Positions 34,861 to 46,560 of a stretch of DNA of 64,000 bases are shown here, piece by piece (within the stretch, counting starts at the first letter, position 1; every line of letters starts with the position of its first letter). A model generated the notes under the pieces. The model searched no databases. It saw only the letters and a list, made by a program, of their open reading frames with translations, and was not told where the DNA came from. The translations under genes and the position numbers were made by a program. Source of the DNA: Portulaca oleracea (lineage: Eukaryota > Streptophyta > Magnoliopsida > Caryophyllales > Portulacaceae); NCBI GenBank assembly GCA_029582165.1, contig CM055868.1, forward strand, positions 17,290,391-17,354,390, read 5' to 3'.

Positions 34861-35807
34861 ATGTATGTGCTTAATCTCATTGAAAAAGAAAGGGGGAACA
34901 TACGCGTCAGTGTGTATTTTTGTCAAGCAAATAAATGCAACGTATGTCATGGTCAACTTCAATTGCTATGGGTGAATTGGTGATATCCTATACGGGACCC
35001 TACAGTGCGAGAAAGTGAGGGGCATACTCACGGAAGGCCTGATCCAACCCTGAAAAATTATTTTTCTTTGTCTAAGGAAGACCATTTCCCACATTTGAAG
35101 GAAAATAACTTTCAGCGAAAAATATTTTCCCAAAGATTCAACTAACAAATAGTGGAAAATATGGGAAATATTTTCCTCTCTACCAAACATACCTCAAAAT
35201 GAAATTTTTGAAGAAAAATTCAATTTCAGAGCTATTTTTATATAGGGATTAAAATAGGGTTGAAATGGTGTGGTAAAATTTTTAATTGTGTTTACATAAT
35301 TTGCATGCATATCACATCTATTTGTTGATAATACAAAAATGACATGACTAATGACTAAATTAAAAAAATCACACATGGATGATCAGATAGTCGGAGCATG
35401 GAGAATCCACTGCCCTAAAATCAAATTTGCTCTCTTATTAGTACACTTTAGAGACTCATGAGTAGTTGATCGTCCGGGGTATTCGACTTGTTGCTCGAAC
35501 CATGAATGGGACAAACAATATTGAAGAACTTCAACTACTACTTAGAACATTGTTCAGAGGAAGAGGAGAAGATGTGTTTGTTGTGTGTTGAGACAGAAGT
35601 AAGGCAACCAATTTATAATGGACTTGGGACAGTTTAAAGAATGTTCTTTTTATGCTTCAAAGCACTTTCAAGCATCAAGTTTGTAGAGTTCTAGCTTGTT
35701 TTAACATCTAAATACACAAGACACTAACTTTCATTCCTTTCACCTTTTGTACATGCTTTAAACTTTCCAAGTCTCGAGGGGGAATCGATGGATATATATA
35801 AGCATCC
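34861..35807. other. Intergenic DNA, no gene seen
   Basis: Includes a MITE-like end near 35180 (CTACCAAACATACC). No coding similarity was recognised. Confidence 0.4.
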
Positions 35808-37178
35808 TGATACGCCACAAGTTCACGGGATACAGTGTAGCACATTAAGAACGTTCTCTCCAGGACTTGCTCAGACTACGCACTAAGCTATCCCACTACA
35901 GAGAATGCTAGGTCGACCAAAGGTTGGATTTTTCTTGCAACTAAGCTAAACTAATCAAAGTAGTAAACTATTGGGTTTTTAATAAATTATGAAAGGTGTT
36001 TGGGGGAGTTCACTCTAGTTAATTAATCAACTAGGTGCTAATTTCAGCAATCAGTAGTTGGTGTTGTTCGGGATCTATAATCGTACTAAGGCCTCAAAAC
36101 AATGTTTCAATCAAAGGTGAGTTGCAATGATTAAACTAAACACATATTTTCATTGCTATTTAATTCAATGAAGGATAAGAATAGATTATATAATGACTAT
36201 AAGAATGAACACATTATTTCTAACCGAGTTCTATGCCTACTTAATCTTTGTTAATTTTGATTCAAAATAACAATCTTTCGACCCGGTGTTAAGAATCTAA
36301 ACCAAGTAAAAGGTGATCAATCGATTGCTATGACATACAAACCACAAAGATTAAATGAACTAAAATAACTACTTCATAGTTCATACTAAAATTAAACACT
36401 GAAGGTTAATTAACTAACATCGAGTTTGTCCCCTAAACAAACTAACTAACTACTCATAACTATTAAGAACAAACACAACGGTAAAAATCATACTAGGAAA
36501 CATATAACGAAAACTAAATAAAAGTAACCATATTTCGAAGGGTTGAATCTTATCTTCCTTGTGTCACCCAAGTCGATCTTCAATCTCTTCTTCGTGGCTG
36601 CCTCTCTACGATGTTTAATGGAAGCGCGGAAAATTAGGTTAAAACTTTCAACTTTGGAACTCTTCAATGACCTCCGAAAAACTCAACTTTTCAATTATCT
36701 GCTGCGTCATTTTATATTCAAGCAAAAAACATAGCCAGGGAAGAGGCGCGGGAGACGCTGGCTGCGCCTCTCCCCTTCCGCGTGTTTTCCATACTTTTAG
36801 CACTAAGCGTGCCTCTCTTGTTGCTAGGGAAGTTGGCCAGGACGGCTGGCGCCTGGTAAGCGCTGGTCGTGCCCCTTTTTTTTCTCCATTGCTTCTTTCT
36901 CAACTCAGGCGCGACTTGTGCCAGGTGAGGCATAGCCAACGCCTGGGGCTGGCGTGTGGGCAGGGCCTTTGCTTGTTGTTTGTTTCCTCTTCAACTCTTT
37001 TTGTTTCTTCTTTGCATTGGTTTTTATTAGATTGCTATATAAAATCTACAAAAGTCACCAATCTCTAACCAAGTGAAGCAATCATGAAATTTGGTATAAA
37101 ATAGCAAGTTCTCATTACAAATTGACTAAAATACATATTTTAAACACCTAATGAACACTATAAAATATACACTTATTA
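35808..37178. mobile_element. Probable solo LTR related to the 32432 element (1371 bp)
   Basis: Begins TGATACGCCACAAGTTCACGG, parallel to TGACAGAGCCACAAGCGCACGG in the 32432 LTR, and ends CACTTATTA. Flanks are CATCC (35803-35807) and CTTCC (37179-37183), a 5-bp duplication with one mismatch. The interior is only loosely similar. GGCGCG-rich sequence at 36730-36960 interrupts otherwise AT-rich DNA. Confidence 0.55.
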
Positions 37179-37839
37179 CTTCCCATCTCCAATTATGGTT
37201 GTCAGTTTTGTGGTAGTTTAGAATCTTCTCAAGCAATTCTTACGTGTAAGTACCCTCTTCTCTCTTTGTTGCTTGGTTTAACTGATTATGTCCTCCCTCC
37301 CCTTGTGTTCAATTTCATATTATTGTTAGGGTTTCCAAGTTCATGAGGGCTTTACTTTTTCCGCTTTTGGGTTTTGTGTTGATATTTTGAATTGTTAGAT
37401 TTTTTTTTTCTTTTGCATGTACTAGGGTATGATCTGGTTCAATTTGATTGTTTCACTCTTATTTGATTATTTGTATTAGGGTTTGGACAAGCGTGGTTAG
37501 TTATGTTGTTTTCTCTCTTTTAAATTTAAGTGGTGGAATTGTTTACTTAGGTAATTGCCAATTAATTGTGGTCATTGTGATTGTGATTGTTAATAGTGCA
37601 TAAATCTGTTTTTAGTTGCCAAGCAATATTTTTCATTCACCTATTTATAGATTGTTGCATTTAAATTTAGGCACTAATTTGTTGTTCTATTTCTTATTTT
37701 TGTCCTAATGTTGTTGTGTTGAAGTGTTTTTGGGTTTTAGTCTTTTCGTTTTCAGGGTCTCTTTTTCTAACACACTATTGTGTACACTTTATTTTAATAA
37801 GGTATAATACCTTTCTTATTGTTTCCATTATTGTCTTCC

Positions 37840-39548
37840 ATGGTTTCTTGGCTTAGCTTCTTGGAATATTCGTACACCAATGGATAAATTCATAGAATTA
37901 GTTAGGTCTTCGGGCACTCTAAAGATTGATGCTGCTTGTGTTCAAGAGATTAAGTGGGTGAGCGGGAAATTTAGGGAGATTGATGGGCATAAGTTTTGGT
38001 CACGCCGTAATTGAATTAAGATGTTATTTAGAAAAGATTTAGTCAACAAAGTTGTTGAGCTTAATGAGGCTGCCGATTGCATTATGCTTATTAATTAAGA
38101 TCATTTTGGGAGTGAATACTTTTATCATAGTTAGTGTTTTATGCACTGGAAATATGTCTTTCTAATGAGATTAAGAGGAAGTTTCAGGGTGACTTAGATA
38201 TGATTATTCAAGACATCCCACGAGGCGAGAAACGTTTGGGTGAAGGGGATTTCTATGGGCATATAAGCGAACCAAACATCGAGTACGAGAATGTGAACGA
38301 TGGCTTTTAGGTTTGGGGTTTATAACAACTGTGAGAAGTTTTCTTTTGAATTTTGCAGTCACTTTTGATCTAGTTGAAATAAACACTTGGTTTAAGAAGA
38401 GAGATAAACATTTAATGACCCTTATAAGTTGGTCGTCTACGACACATATAACCTACTTCCTAACTAGGGTTATCAATAAGCTAATGTGCATAAAAAATGT
38501 ACAATGTTCCGTAATTAAGAATTGATGACCTCGCAAAAGCTTTTGATTATAGATGTGGAAGTAAAGAACTTTAAGAGGAAGCATAGAGATACTAGAGTGT
38601 GTAGTTCCAAGTGATGAATGCTTGATTTAGGAGTTGGGAGGGGATATGGTCACATGTTGGAATACTACAACAGAGTGTATATGTAAGGCGACTCAAGATA
38701 TTTCAGGCGTTTCTTGTGGTGGGAGCATTCAATGGAGACGGGCTTGGTGGTCGAATGACAAAGTCAAAGCAACAGTGAAAGCAAAACATATGAGATACGT
38801 TGTAGTGAGGGGGTGTAAAAGGGAGGAGGAGAAACTAGTCATTAAGGAAAATTATAAGACTGCGGAAAAGTAAGCTAAGAAACTAGTGCTAACGATGAAG
38901 TTGAAAACATATGATAGTTCGTATAGCAATTTGAATAATAAGGAAGGAGAGTAGGAAATTTTTAACTTAGCTAAGAGTTGGGAGAAGTGGACAAGGGATT
39001 TAGCAAATGTTAGGTGTACCTTGACTATAAGGGGAGGGTTTTGGTGGAGGAATTACGTTCTAAGCTATATATTATGGAGAGAGTCACCTTCATTAATGAG
39101 GGTTTGGGCTTTGGAAGTAGGAGTTTACGTAGTTTTTTTTTTATCAACCTATAACACTTAAGAAGGTTAGAGAGGCATTAAAGAAATTGAAGAGGGGTAA
39201 AGTGGTGGACCCTAATGGTATTCTTATGGAGTTTGGAAGTGCTTAGGTGAGGCAAGTATTTACTAGTTGAGAGGATTCTTCAACGATATTCTTAGGAAGG
39301 GTAGAATGCAGGATGAGTGGCACCATAGTATAGTAGTCCATTTATACAACAACAATGGGGATGTTTAATAATTTAATAACTATACAAGAATTCAACTCTT
39401 GAGTCACACCATAAAGATTTGGGAGTGAGCGATAGAAAGGAGGTTAAGTGAGAAAGTTCGGTTGTTTGATAGGTTTCGCGCCTAAGTTAGAAGCAGATCA
39501 TATTTTTTGTTTCCATATGGAGCAAGATAGGATGAGGAGGAAGAATCT
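37840..39548 (+). pseudogene. LINE remnant, endonuclease and start of RT
   Basis: Plus-strand frames read SWNIRTPMDKFIELV then QEIKWVSGKFREIDG (about 37860-37990), the N-terminal endonuclease of plant LINEs annotated as craniofacial development protein 2-like. Later blocks include FKTSHEARNVWVKGISMG (about 38204-38258), a QWRRAWWSNDKVKATVKAKHMRYV stretch (38730-38800) and the RT approach region WHHSIVVHLY..NGDV (about 39318-39365). Many stops and frame changes make it a fossil. The 3' half of RT is absent, cut at about 39548, where repeat sequence starting TGTAGACACA begins. Confidence 0.75.
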
Positions 39549-39842
39549 TGTAGACACAAAATAATGCTAGCAAAGTTTTTAGCTCAAAACTAGTTGGTAA
39601 CAGATTTTTGAGCCAAACTCAAGCAAATTCTTAGTACGAGGATCCTAGTGGATTTTCTATGGGAGTCCTAGCCAATTTGTCTATGAGAACCCTAACAGAC
39701 ATTGGGCCAAACTCCAATGAATTTTAGTCAAGCCTGATCAAGTCTACGTCAATAAAGTCAAAATTGCTAGTCGAATTGGTCAACTGATCTTAGTGGATTT
39801 TGGGTCAAACAAGTCAATGGGGCCTAGCGGATTTTGGGTCAA

Positions 39843-42800
39843 TGTAATCCCCCCCCCCCAGATTCATAATCATCTAAATATTACTAAACAATTCAAAACT
39901 CAAGGATTAGCGCAGCGGAAAACCAAATCCAGAGGCATTACCGTCGTCCCCTTGACAAGGAACAACGCTTTAGAAACAAAACAACACAAACACCATACAT
40001 AACCATATATACAACTTAATTCAATTCATATTGCACTTACACCTCCTTAACATCATAATCAACAACCCCAAAATAAAACACAACTTAAGGTTTACATCCA
40101 TTCCTAAAAATATTTAAAACCATCCTATATTTCGAAAGGGGATAGATTCATCATTCTCCTCCAAGCGGAAGAGTTCTTATTCTTATGCCTACCTTAACTG
40201 GAATGGACACCTCAATTACTTCTTCGGACCTGGAAGCTTATAGCCCTTGGGGGAGAACTTCCTAAAACAAAAACAGAAAACTTTGCAAATGAGTTGATTA
40301 AACTCAGTACACATACCCCCTACAGTGTAAACTTTCACAGTTCATTTTAGTTCGCGCATTTTTAAGTCAAGACATAAAAACTCAAATATCCAAGAAATAA
40401 AATAAAATAAACATTATCATTATAAACATCGTCATCATCCCATTATCATCATTATAGACCTCAATATAGACCTCATCATAAACACTGGCTAGGTCACATG
40501 AAAGATGTCCGTCGACATCAAAAGTACCTCAAGTGCGGTTAGCACAATATAACAATAGACCTCATCGTTGAAAGAACAAAAATTATAAACTTTCCAATAG
40601 TTAGACATCATGAAATAATTAGCATAAATCATCATAACCATTCAAACATGCTTGTTGAAGGGTAGACAATATGTGTACCTTGGAGTTAAACCGCCTGAGG
40701 AACTACTTGAACTTGAGTGGACTTGAACGAATTGTGGCAACGACCCCTTGAAAGAAACTTGAGATAAGAATAAAGAAATGACTTAAGTTGGGCTCTTAAA
40801 AAGGGATAAGTTTCTAAATAAATCAGTAAGACAAAAAACCCAACAAGTTTGGAAGGTTTCGGGAATCTTCATGATACTTGGAAAGACATAACTCTTTATA
40901 TATGTCTCAGAAAGCCTTGCAAGAGGACTTTTTGGAAAGCTTAAATTAAGTCCTACAACTTTCTAACTAAGAGTTCACGCTAAAAACAATGGATAAAGGG
41001 TGAAACCTAACAATATAGCAAAGCTATCTCGTGGAGTAAACATAGTCAGGAGTGATATTTCGTGAAACTCTAACTCAAGCTCTAAGCATCAGTCACATGC
41101 ACATGAGTAGTCTATGGAAAGCTTGAGTTGCACCCTACAACGTTTATGTTGACCACAATCTCATATAAGCCCTAGATAAGCTCCAAAAAGTGTCTAAAAC
41201 ATGCCATGATCATCTGCATTTTCTGGGCAGAACCTCATTACATAGCTGAAAAGAATTGCTCATAACTTTCTCTCCCGATGTCAAATAAACGCATAAAACC
41301 CCATTTCACAAAGCTTGCGGAACCTACTATAACTTTAATTTTGAACTCTTAAGCTAATAAGATCTATTTAACCCTTGAAATTACTCACAAACTCACTACC
41401 CAACAAAAACGTATATAAAGGGACCCCTATACAAATTTTGCCATAACTTGAGCTACAAATAACGAAATCCCAAAATTCCAAAACCGGGTACAAAATAATA
41501 CTTAAGGCTACTAATGTTTACCATGTTTTTTATTATGGAAGCTCTGGTGGTCTCCAGAGAATTCAGAAAATAAAATTCACTTAGAAACCGCCAAATTTTG
41601 CATTTTTCCTTGATATTTCCCTTGATTTCATACCCTAATCCACTTCCTAAAAGTGTTTTTCATTGTTAATTCTCCCAGCACAGCAGCCCATCTCATCAAT
41701 TTCCCTTAACTCAAGTCACACAAAGTACGTGCAAGGCCTAATTCTTAACATTTCTTCAACGTCGAACATGAAATTTACTTACATTCACTATTTCTACTTA
41801 GCACCTTGACCTCCTCAACCTACTAACATTATTCACACACATGCAACCCTTGAAACACTCAATTCCATTCAAATACTCATGGAAATCTTCAATTTTTGAC
41901 ATGCATTCATGAATCACCATAATTAAATATATTCTACCCAAATTGTTAACACTTCTCTCCTCAAAAATCCTTCCCAGCCTTCTCTACTTCCACTTAATGA
42001 CATGCACAACCTCAACTAATATCAGATTATCATTGGAAACAACATGCATAATCAAATTACAGCATTCAAGTACAATTCCACCATTTCTTACTTGATTCAC
42101 TCAATTCTTCCAACATACTTTGTTTCCCAATCACCAATAAAATCCCAAGATTGAAACTTTTGTTCTTATTACTGCTTAGAACAAGTAAATCAACTCAAAA
42201 ATAAACAATCTTTCATCATCCAACTCAAGGAAAATTGGCTTAAGAAGTTAGGGTTTAGAAAATACCTCAAGAGAGGAAAATTGGCCGACGGCGGCAATGT
42301 CGTTGCCGAAAAAAGGCGTCGGCGACCTGTTGTGGCAGGCAAAGGACGCAAAGATGGTCAGAGAGAGGGAGCAAGGGGAGTGAGAGGGAGGAGGAGCAAA
42401 TAAACATTGTTTTCAGTTTTGAGTTGTGAAAGAATGAATTAATACCATTACTACCTAATAAACTAGGAAGTTGAGCTGCCTTCAAGTAAAACTTAAGTCC
42501 CAATAAATTTACCTTCCAATTTACCTCTCTTCCTTATAATTATTTTTCCCCTAACTTTATATACCACAGTACCATTAATTTGGGTTCCTGAATAAAATTC
42601 TACGAGACTAAACTGTGAAGAGTTTCAATACTAAACAATGTCATGAGTAATGACGTCTCTAATAAAAATAAATAAATTCGAATAAACCGAAATGAGAACT
42701 TGTCAGATAAGGGATCTGAATATTATGGTTTACTAGGAAGGATTGGTAATACTATTTGAGGAATGACTATCGAAAATATTACACTGGAAGGACGATGGTC

Positions 42801-42925
42801 GTTGCACTGTTCAAGTCCTGCAAAACACACGGTTGTACGAAAAGAAAAGCGTGACTTTGATTAACTAACTTAATTATTTAACTTAATAAACGACCTTAGG
42901 GTCTAATTAACACTGGGTTATTATA
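39843..42925. mobile_element. Solo LTR, about 3083 bp
   Basis: Begins TGTAATCCCCC and ends GGGTTATTATA (inverted ends with drift; the expected final CA has become TA). Flanked by GTCAA on both sides (39838-39842, 42926-42930). A large gypsy-type LTR (Tekay/CRM-like length) is the likeliest source, but no internal region remains to prove the lineage. Confidence 0.75.
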
Positions 42926-43181
42926 GTCAAACTGGTCAAATGGTCAATACCTAGCGGATTTTGGGTCAAAGTGCAGCTCAGCCAAGCTCAATCAAGTGTC
43001 ACTCAGTCAAGTCAAAAATCCCTAGTCAAAGTCAATGGGTCAAATCGGTCAACAAGATCGTAGCGGATTTTCATTTCAAGCACAGAGAACCTAAGTGATT
43101 TTCATCTTTTCCGGTCCAGGAAGTTCTAGCAGATTTTCATTTCAAGCCCAGAGAACCTAATTATTTTCGTCTTTTCCGGCC

Positions 43182-44609
43182 TGTAGACACCAGATTTGTA
43201 CCGACTATTTTAGATAAGTTGTACATATGTAATAAATTAGCATGCAAAAGTCGAAATTCAAAAATACCAAAAACCCAGAAAACAACCCAGAAATAGGTCG
43301 CTAGGCTGCTAGGCCTTGGCTTTATTTCTAATATGCCCATGCATCCATGCCACATCATCAATCCGTGTGAGATAGCATTCAAACACATGTCCTAATCCAT
43401 GCATCCATGCCACATCATCAATCCATGTGAGATAGCATTCAAACACATCCCCTAATTCATGCATCCATTCCATATTGTCAATCCTTGTTAGATGGCATTC
43501 AAACACATCCCCTAATCCATGCATCCATGCAATCCCCACAATCATGCACTCTCCTAATCTCCTCTTATCCCATAAGAAAATAACTTTAACGGGGGGATTA
43601 TGATATTAAAGGAGCATGATTGGTGGATCATATTTATTCCCTTCCATTCCATCACCTCTCATCTTCACCTATAAATACATCACCACTGCAACCATTGAAA
43701 CCATCAAGGAACTCTTAGTGTAATGACATTAGTGGAATTTCTCTCTTCTCTTCTCCACCATATTAATCCCTTTTGCATGCTGTTTGATTACCATGTTAGA
43801 ATTTTCATAATCATACTAATTTCTATTGTGCTAATAATGTAATTTCATTTCCGTTATATTTATATATTTTGTAAAATAAATCCTTCATCTTCTTTTTTGC
43901 ATGATATGGATATAATATTGTGAAACTTTTCTGGATATAATATCGTGAAACTTTTCTAAACTTCTCGCTACTCTTTTTCATTTCAAGACCGATTCTAGTA
44001 GTGTCTATTTTCAAACAGGTGAGTCTGAGAGTTTTCTAACTCCTGGACTTGTAACCTTACCCCCGGCTCAAAATTCAGGTTCGTAAGCCAAAGTTTTCAT
44101 CATTTTTAGGTTCATTGATTTCCTTAAATCAATTGGCGACTCTTTTTATCATAACTTGCATAATTCATTTTTTTAGGATTTTCTTCTGTTTGACTAATTA
44201 AAACCATACCCATCTCGGGATTGAAACAATGAGCCAAGAGACCAAAAAAGGTCCAGAAATTAGGCAGGGCCAGACAACTATAGCCTATTTTTGGCACATT
44301 TTCTGGACAGTGGGGCTAAAGGCCACTGGCTTGACTCTATTATGGTCGTCTGGCCTACTGGGTCAGTCCAGTGACATATATCCCACTTACGACCTTGGCA
44401 GATATCTCGGGGTAGATATAATTTGATATTTCAAACCGAGGTGATGGTCCTGAAATGAATTTACAAGCTTAGGGTGCTTAAAGAATCGAAATGTTTTCTT
44501 CTAAAAATAAAAGCATCCTTATTTCAGGATTAAGCAACCTTAGTAGGCTCCCAATCACACCAAGTAGCACCGCAATGGGAAATTCGCCGTGATTTTTCCG
44601 GGGTCTACA
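43182..44609. mobile_element. Solo LTR, 1428 bp
   Basis: Begins TGTAGACACC and ends GGTCTACA, flanked by CGGCC on both sides (43177-43181, 44610-44614). Contains TATAAATACATC near 43670, the probable LTR promoter, and a 60-bp tandem repeat. Removing it and one CGGCC restores the host phrase CCGGCCCAGGAAGTTCTAGC, which recurs nearly unchanged at 43114. Confidence 0.9.
43338..43530. repeat. 60-bp tandem repeat, 3.2 units, inside the solo LTR
   Basis: Units at 43338, 43398, 43458 and a partial one at 43518 share CATGCATCCATGCCACATC and GATAGCATTCAAACACAT. It lies upstream of the TATA box at about 43670, where LTR enhancer repeats usually sit. Confidence 0.9.
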
Positions 44610-45507
44610 CGGCCCAGGAAGTTCTAGCGGATTTTCATTTCAGGCCCAAGGAAGCTATACCGATTTTCGTTCCTATCATAGATAGCACTAATGAATCTTG
44701 CTCCCAAACATAAAAGGTCTAGCGTATTTTTCATCGACTCCAGCCCAAAGAGCTCTGGAGGACTTTGATATATGATAGACAACCTACAAATAAGTGTTGG
44801 ATGGACTTTTGATGGGCTTCGGTCCAAAGAGTCATGGCAGACTTACAAATGTAACTAGATAGCTGAAGAGGTTGTAGTAGGTTATTCTTGGTTAATCTCA
44901 ATAAAAACTTTGGTGGATTTCTCATGGGCTCTAAGACCATAATAGCCCTAGGGATTTTGTATTATTGCATTAGGTAGGTTCAATGGTTCAATGGTCCTGA
45001 CAGATTTGTAAATCAAAAAAAGTCTATCGTAATAACCATGGTCAAACAACTATAAAGTAAATTGGCCTTGGTTTTAGACCAATTGGAGAACTGTCTATGA
45101 CTTAACTATAGGTCAAAAATTACCTCTGAGCACTAAGGGATCCTAGCAGATTTCTAGGGGTTGCACGGGGAAAGCTGCTCTTTGTGGAGGTTATAAATAA
45201 GGAGTGCTCTCCTCATTTTTGGGACAATAATGAAGGGGTATAGTTTGAGCTATTGTTCACATAAAAACATCAAACGTTGTCCTAATGATCATCTCAAAAC
45301 TGTAAGGGATTTTTGCTTTTGGGTTCAATTTGGGAGATGCTATTGCCTCGGTTTGACATACATACCACCCAGGGGGGATCTGTCTCTTTGTTAGTGGAGT
45401 CATCCATTGAAATTTTGCGGAAAAAAAAGTTGTTTTTAAAATTTAAAAAAAAAACATGTGAAGGATATATATTGTATTTTGTCTATCAAGATGCATGAAT
45501 TGAAGTG

Positions 45508-45561
45508 TAGTCAAATGGTTCGCGTATATGTTCGTGAGTGATGAGGCGTGAGTTCGAATCC
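45508..45561 (+). other. tRNA-like/SINE-like pol III promoter 1
   Basis: TAGTCAAATGGTT resembles an A box and GTTCGAATCC (45552-45561) is a perfect B box core, with tRNA-like spacing. No cloverleaf closes, so it is not a tRNA. It is probably a SINE head or decayed tRNA-derived repeat. Confidence 0.5.
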
Positions 45562-45670
45562 GCCTAAGTGCAAAGCTTGTAATGTTTTTGATCTATTCAC
45601 TATGCTTGCCTCCTTCGTTAATTAAGAGCTAGATTCTAGTCCTTAGAAAGTCAAGTTAATTAGCAAATAA

Positions 45671-45720
45671 TAGCCAAGCGGTTAGCACATTTGTTTATCC
45701 CCACTAGTTAGGTCGAGTCC
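45671..45720 (+). other. tRNA-like/SINE-like pol III promoter 2
   Basis: TAGCCAAGCGGTTAG is a good A box and GGTCGAGTCC a B box lacking one T. It lies 163 bp after the first one, suggesting a tandem or dimeric SINE-like unit. Confidence 0.5.
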
Positions 45721-46229
45721 TGAGTTTAACATTTGCAAAAGGCAAGTTTTGGAGTTTTTTTTAGCCTTCCTCGATGGATTGTTGCTCTCCTTCCAATTTT
45801 TTGCTAGTTTGTCTTTCTCAGCCTCTTCTCTCAAGTCTCAATTCAACCTCTTGTAACTTTTATTATAAATTACTCTATAATTTCTAAATTTATATTATCA
45901 TTCACGATTTTTCCATAATTCATTCTCAATTCATTTTCAATTCTTTAAGCAATTTCTAGAATTCTCAATTCTCTAGTAGTTAAATTAGGGTTTGTATTTT
46001 AAATTGATTAATTATTTGTTAATCGAGTCAATAGAGTCAAATTTGAATTGTTAATTGGATGCATATCTTATTATTTTTTTATATGCGATTTTGGAGATTC
46101 TCAAATTCTGAGATTTTGAATATTTACTTGCTATCTAATTAAATTATTAAATGTCTAATTTATTCAATTTATTAATGGATCAATGCGGTTAAATTAGAAT
46201 TTGGGGACTTGTCAACTTTTCACTTATGT

Positions 46230-46560
46230 ACAGGCCGTATAACCCGTACAGACCGTACACGGGCCATGGGGATCACCACGGGCAGACCGTGGTGGGTTCT
46301 ATTCGTGCGTTTCGAGCTCCGTTTCGCGTGAAATTCAAGCCACAGTCTGGCTTTGTGAATTGGAGGTCTGTGGTGCCTTTGCTCTAGCCTGAAATGCTCC
46401 TAAAACTGGTGTTTGGCTCCCAAATCTGCAAGTTCTTATCAAAAACAACAACACCAAGCGTAATAGGGAATTTGAGATATAAATCAAGATTTACAATTAA
46501 ATTTATCCCTAATTCACTATTGAAATCTCCTAAAAACATAGTCACAAATAGTACTTATCA
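46230..46560. mobile_element. Right-end fragment of the 32432-type LTR
   Basis: AACAACAACACCAAG, TAGGGAATTTGAGATA, CCCTAATTCACTATTGAAA and final ACTTATCA parallel 34140-34260. The fragment also carries ACCACGGGCAGACCGTGGT. The left part of the LTR is missing; upstream sequence is unrelated and AT-rich. Confidence 0.7.

Larger units (their letters stand above)
39549..45430. repeat. Degenerate host repeat carrying two nested solo LTRs
   Basis: Outside the two inserted LTRs this block repeats phrases such as CCTAGCGGATTTTGGGTCAA and TTCTAGCGGATTTTCATTTCA (near 39646, 39788, 39824, 42952, 43060, 43125, 44623, 45138). Spacing is irregular. It starts with TGTAGACACA directly at the LINE break and has a TATA-like GGTTATAAATAAGG near 45190, so it may be an old LTR. 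No protein domain is visible. Confidence 0.55.

Noticed and set aside
40500..41000. CRISPR-like or phased repeats
   Set aside because: No regular repeats of this kind are present; the DNA is eukaryotic LTR sequence.
45671..45720. A functional tRNA gene
   Set aside because: The B box lacks a base and no acceptor or anticodon stems pair, so only a tRNA-like or SINE-like call is justified.
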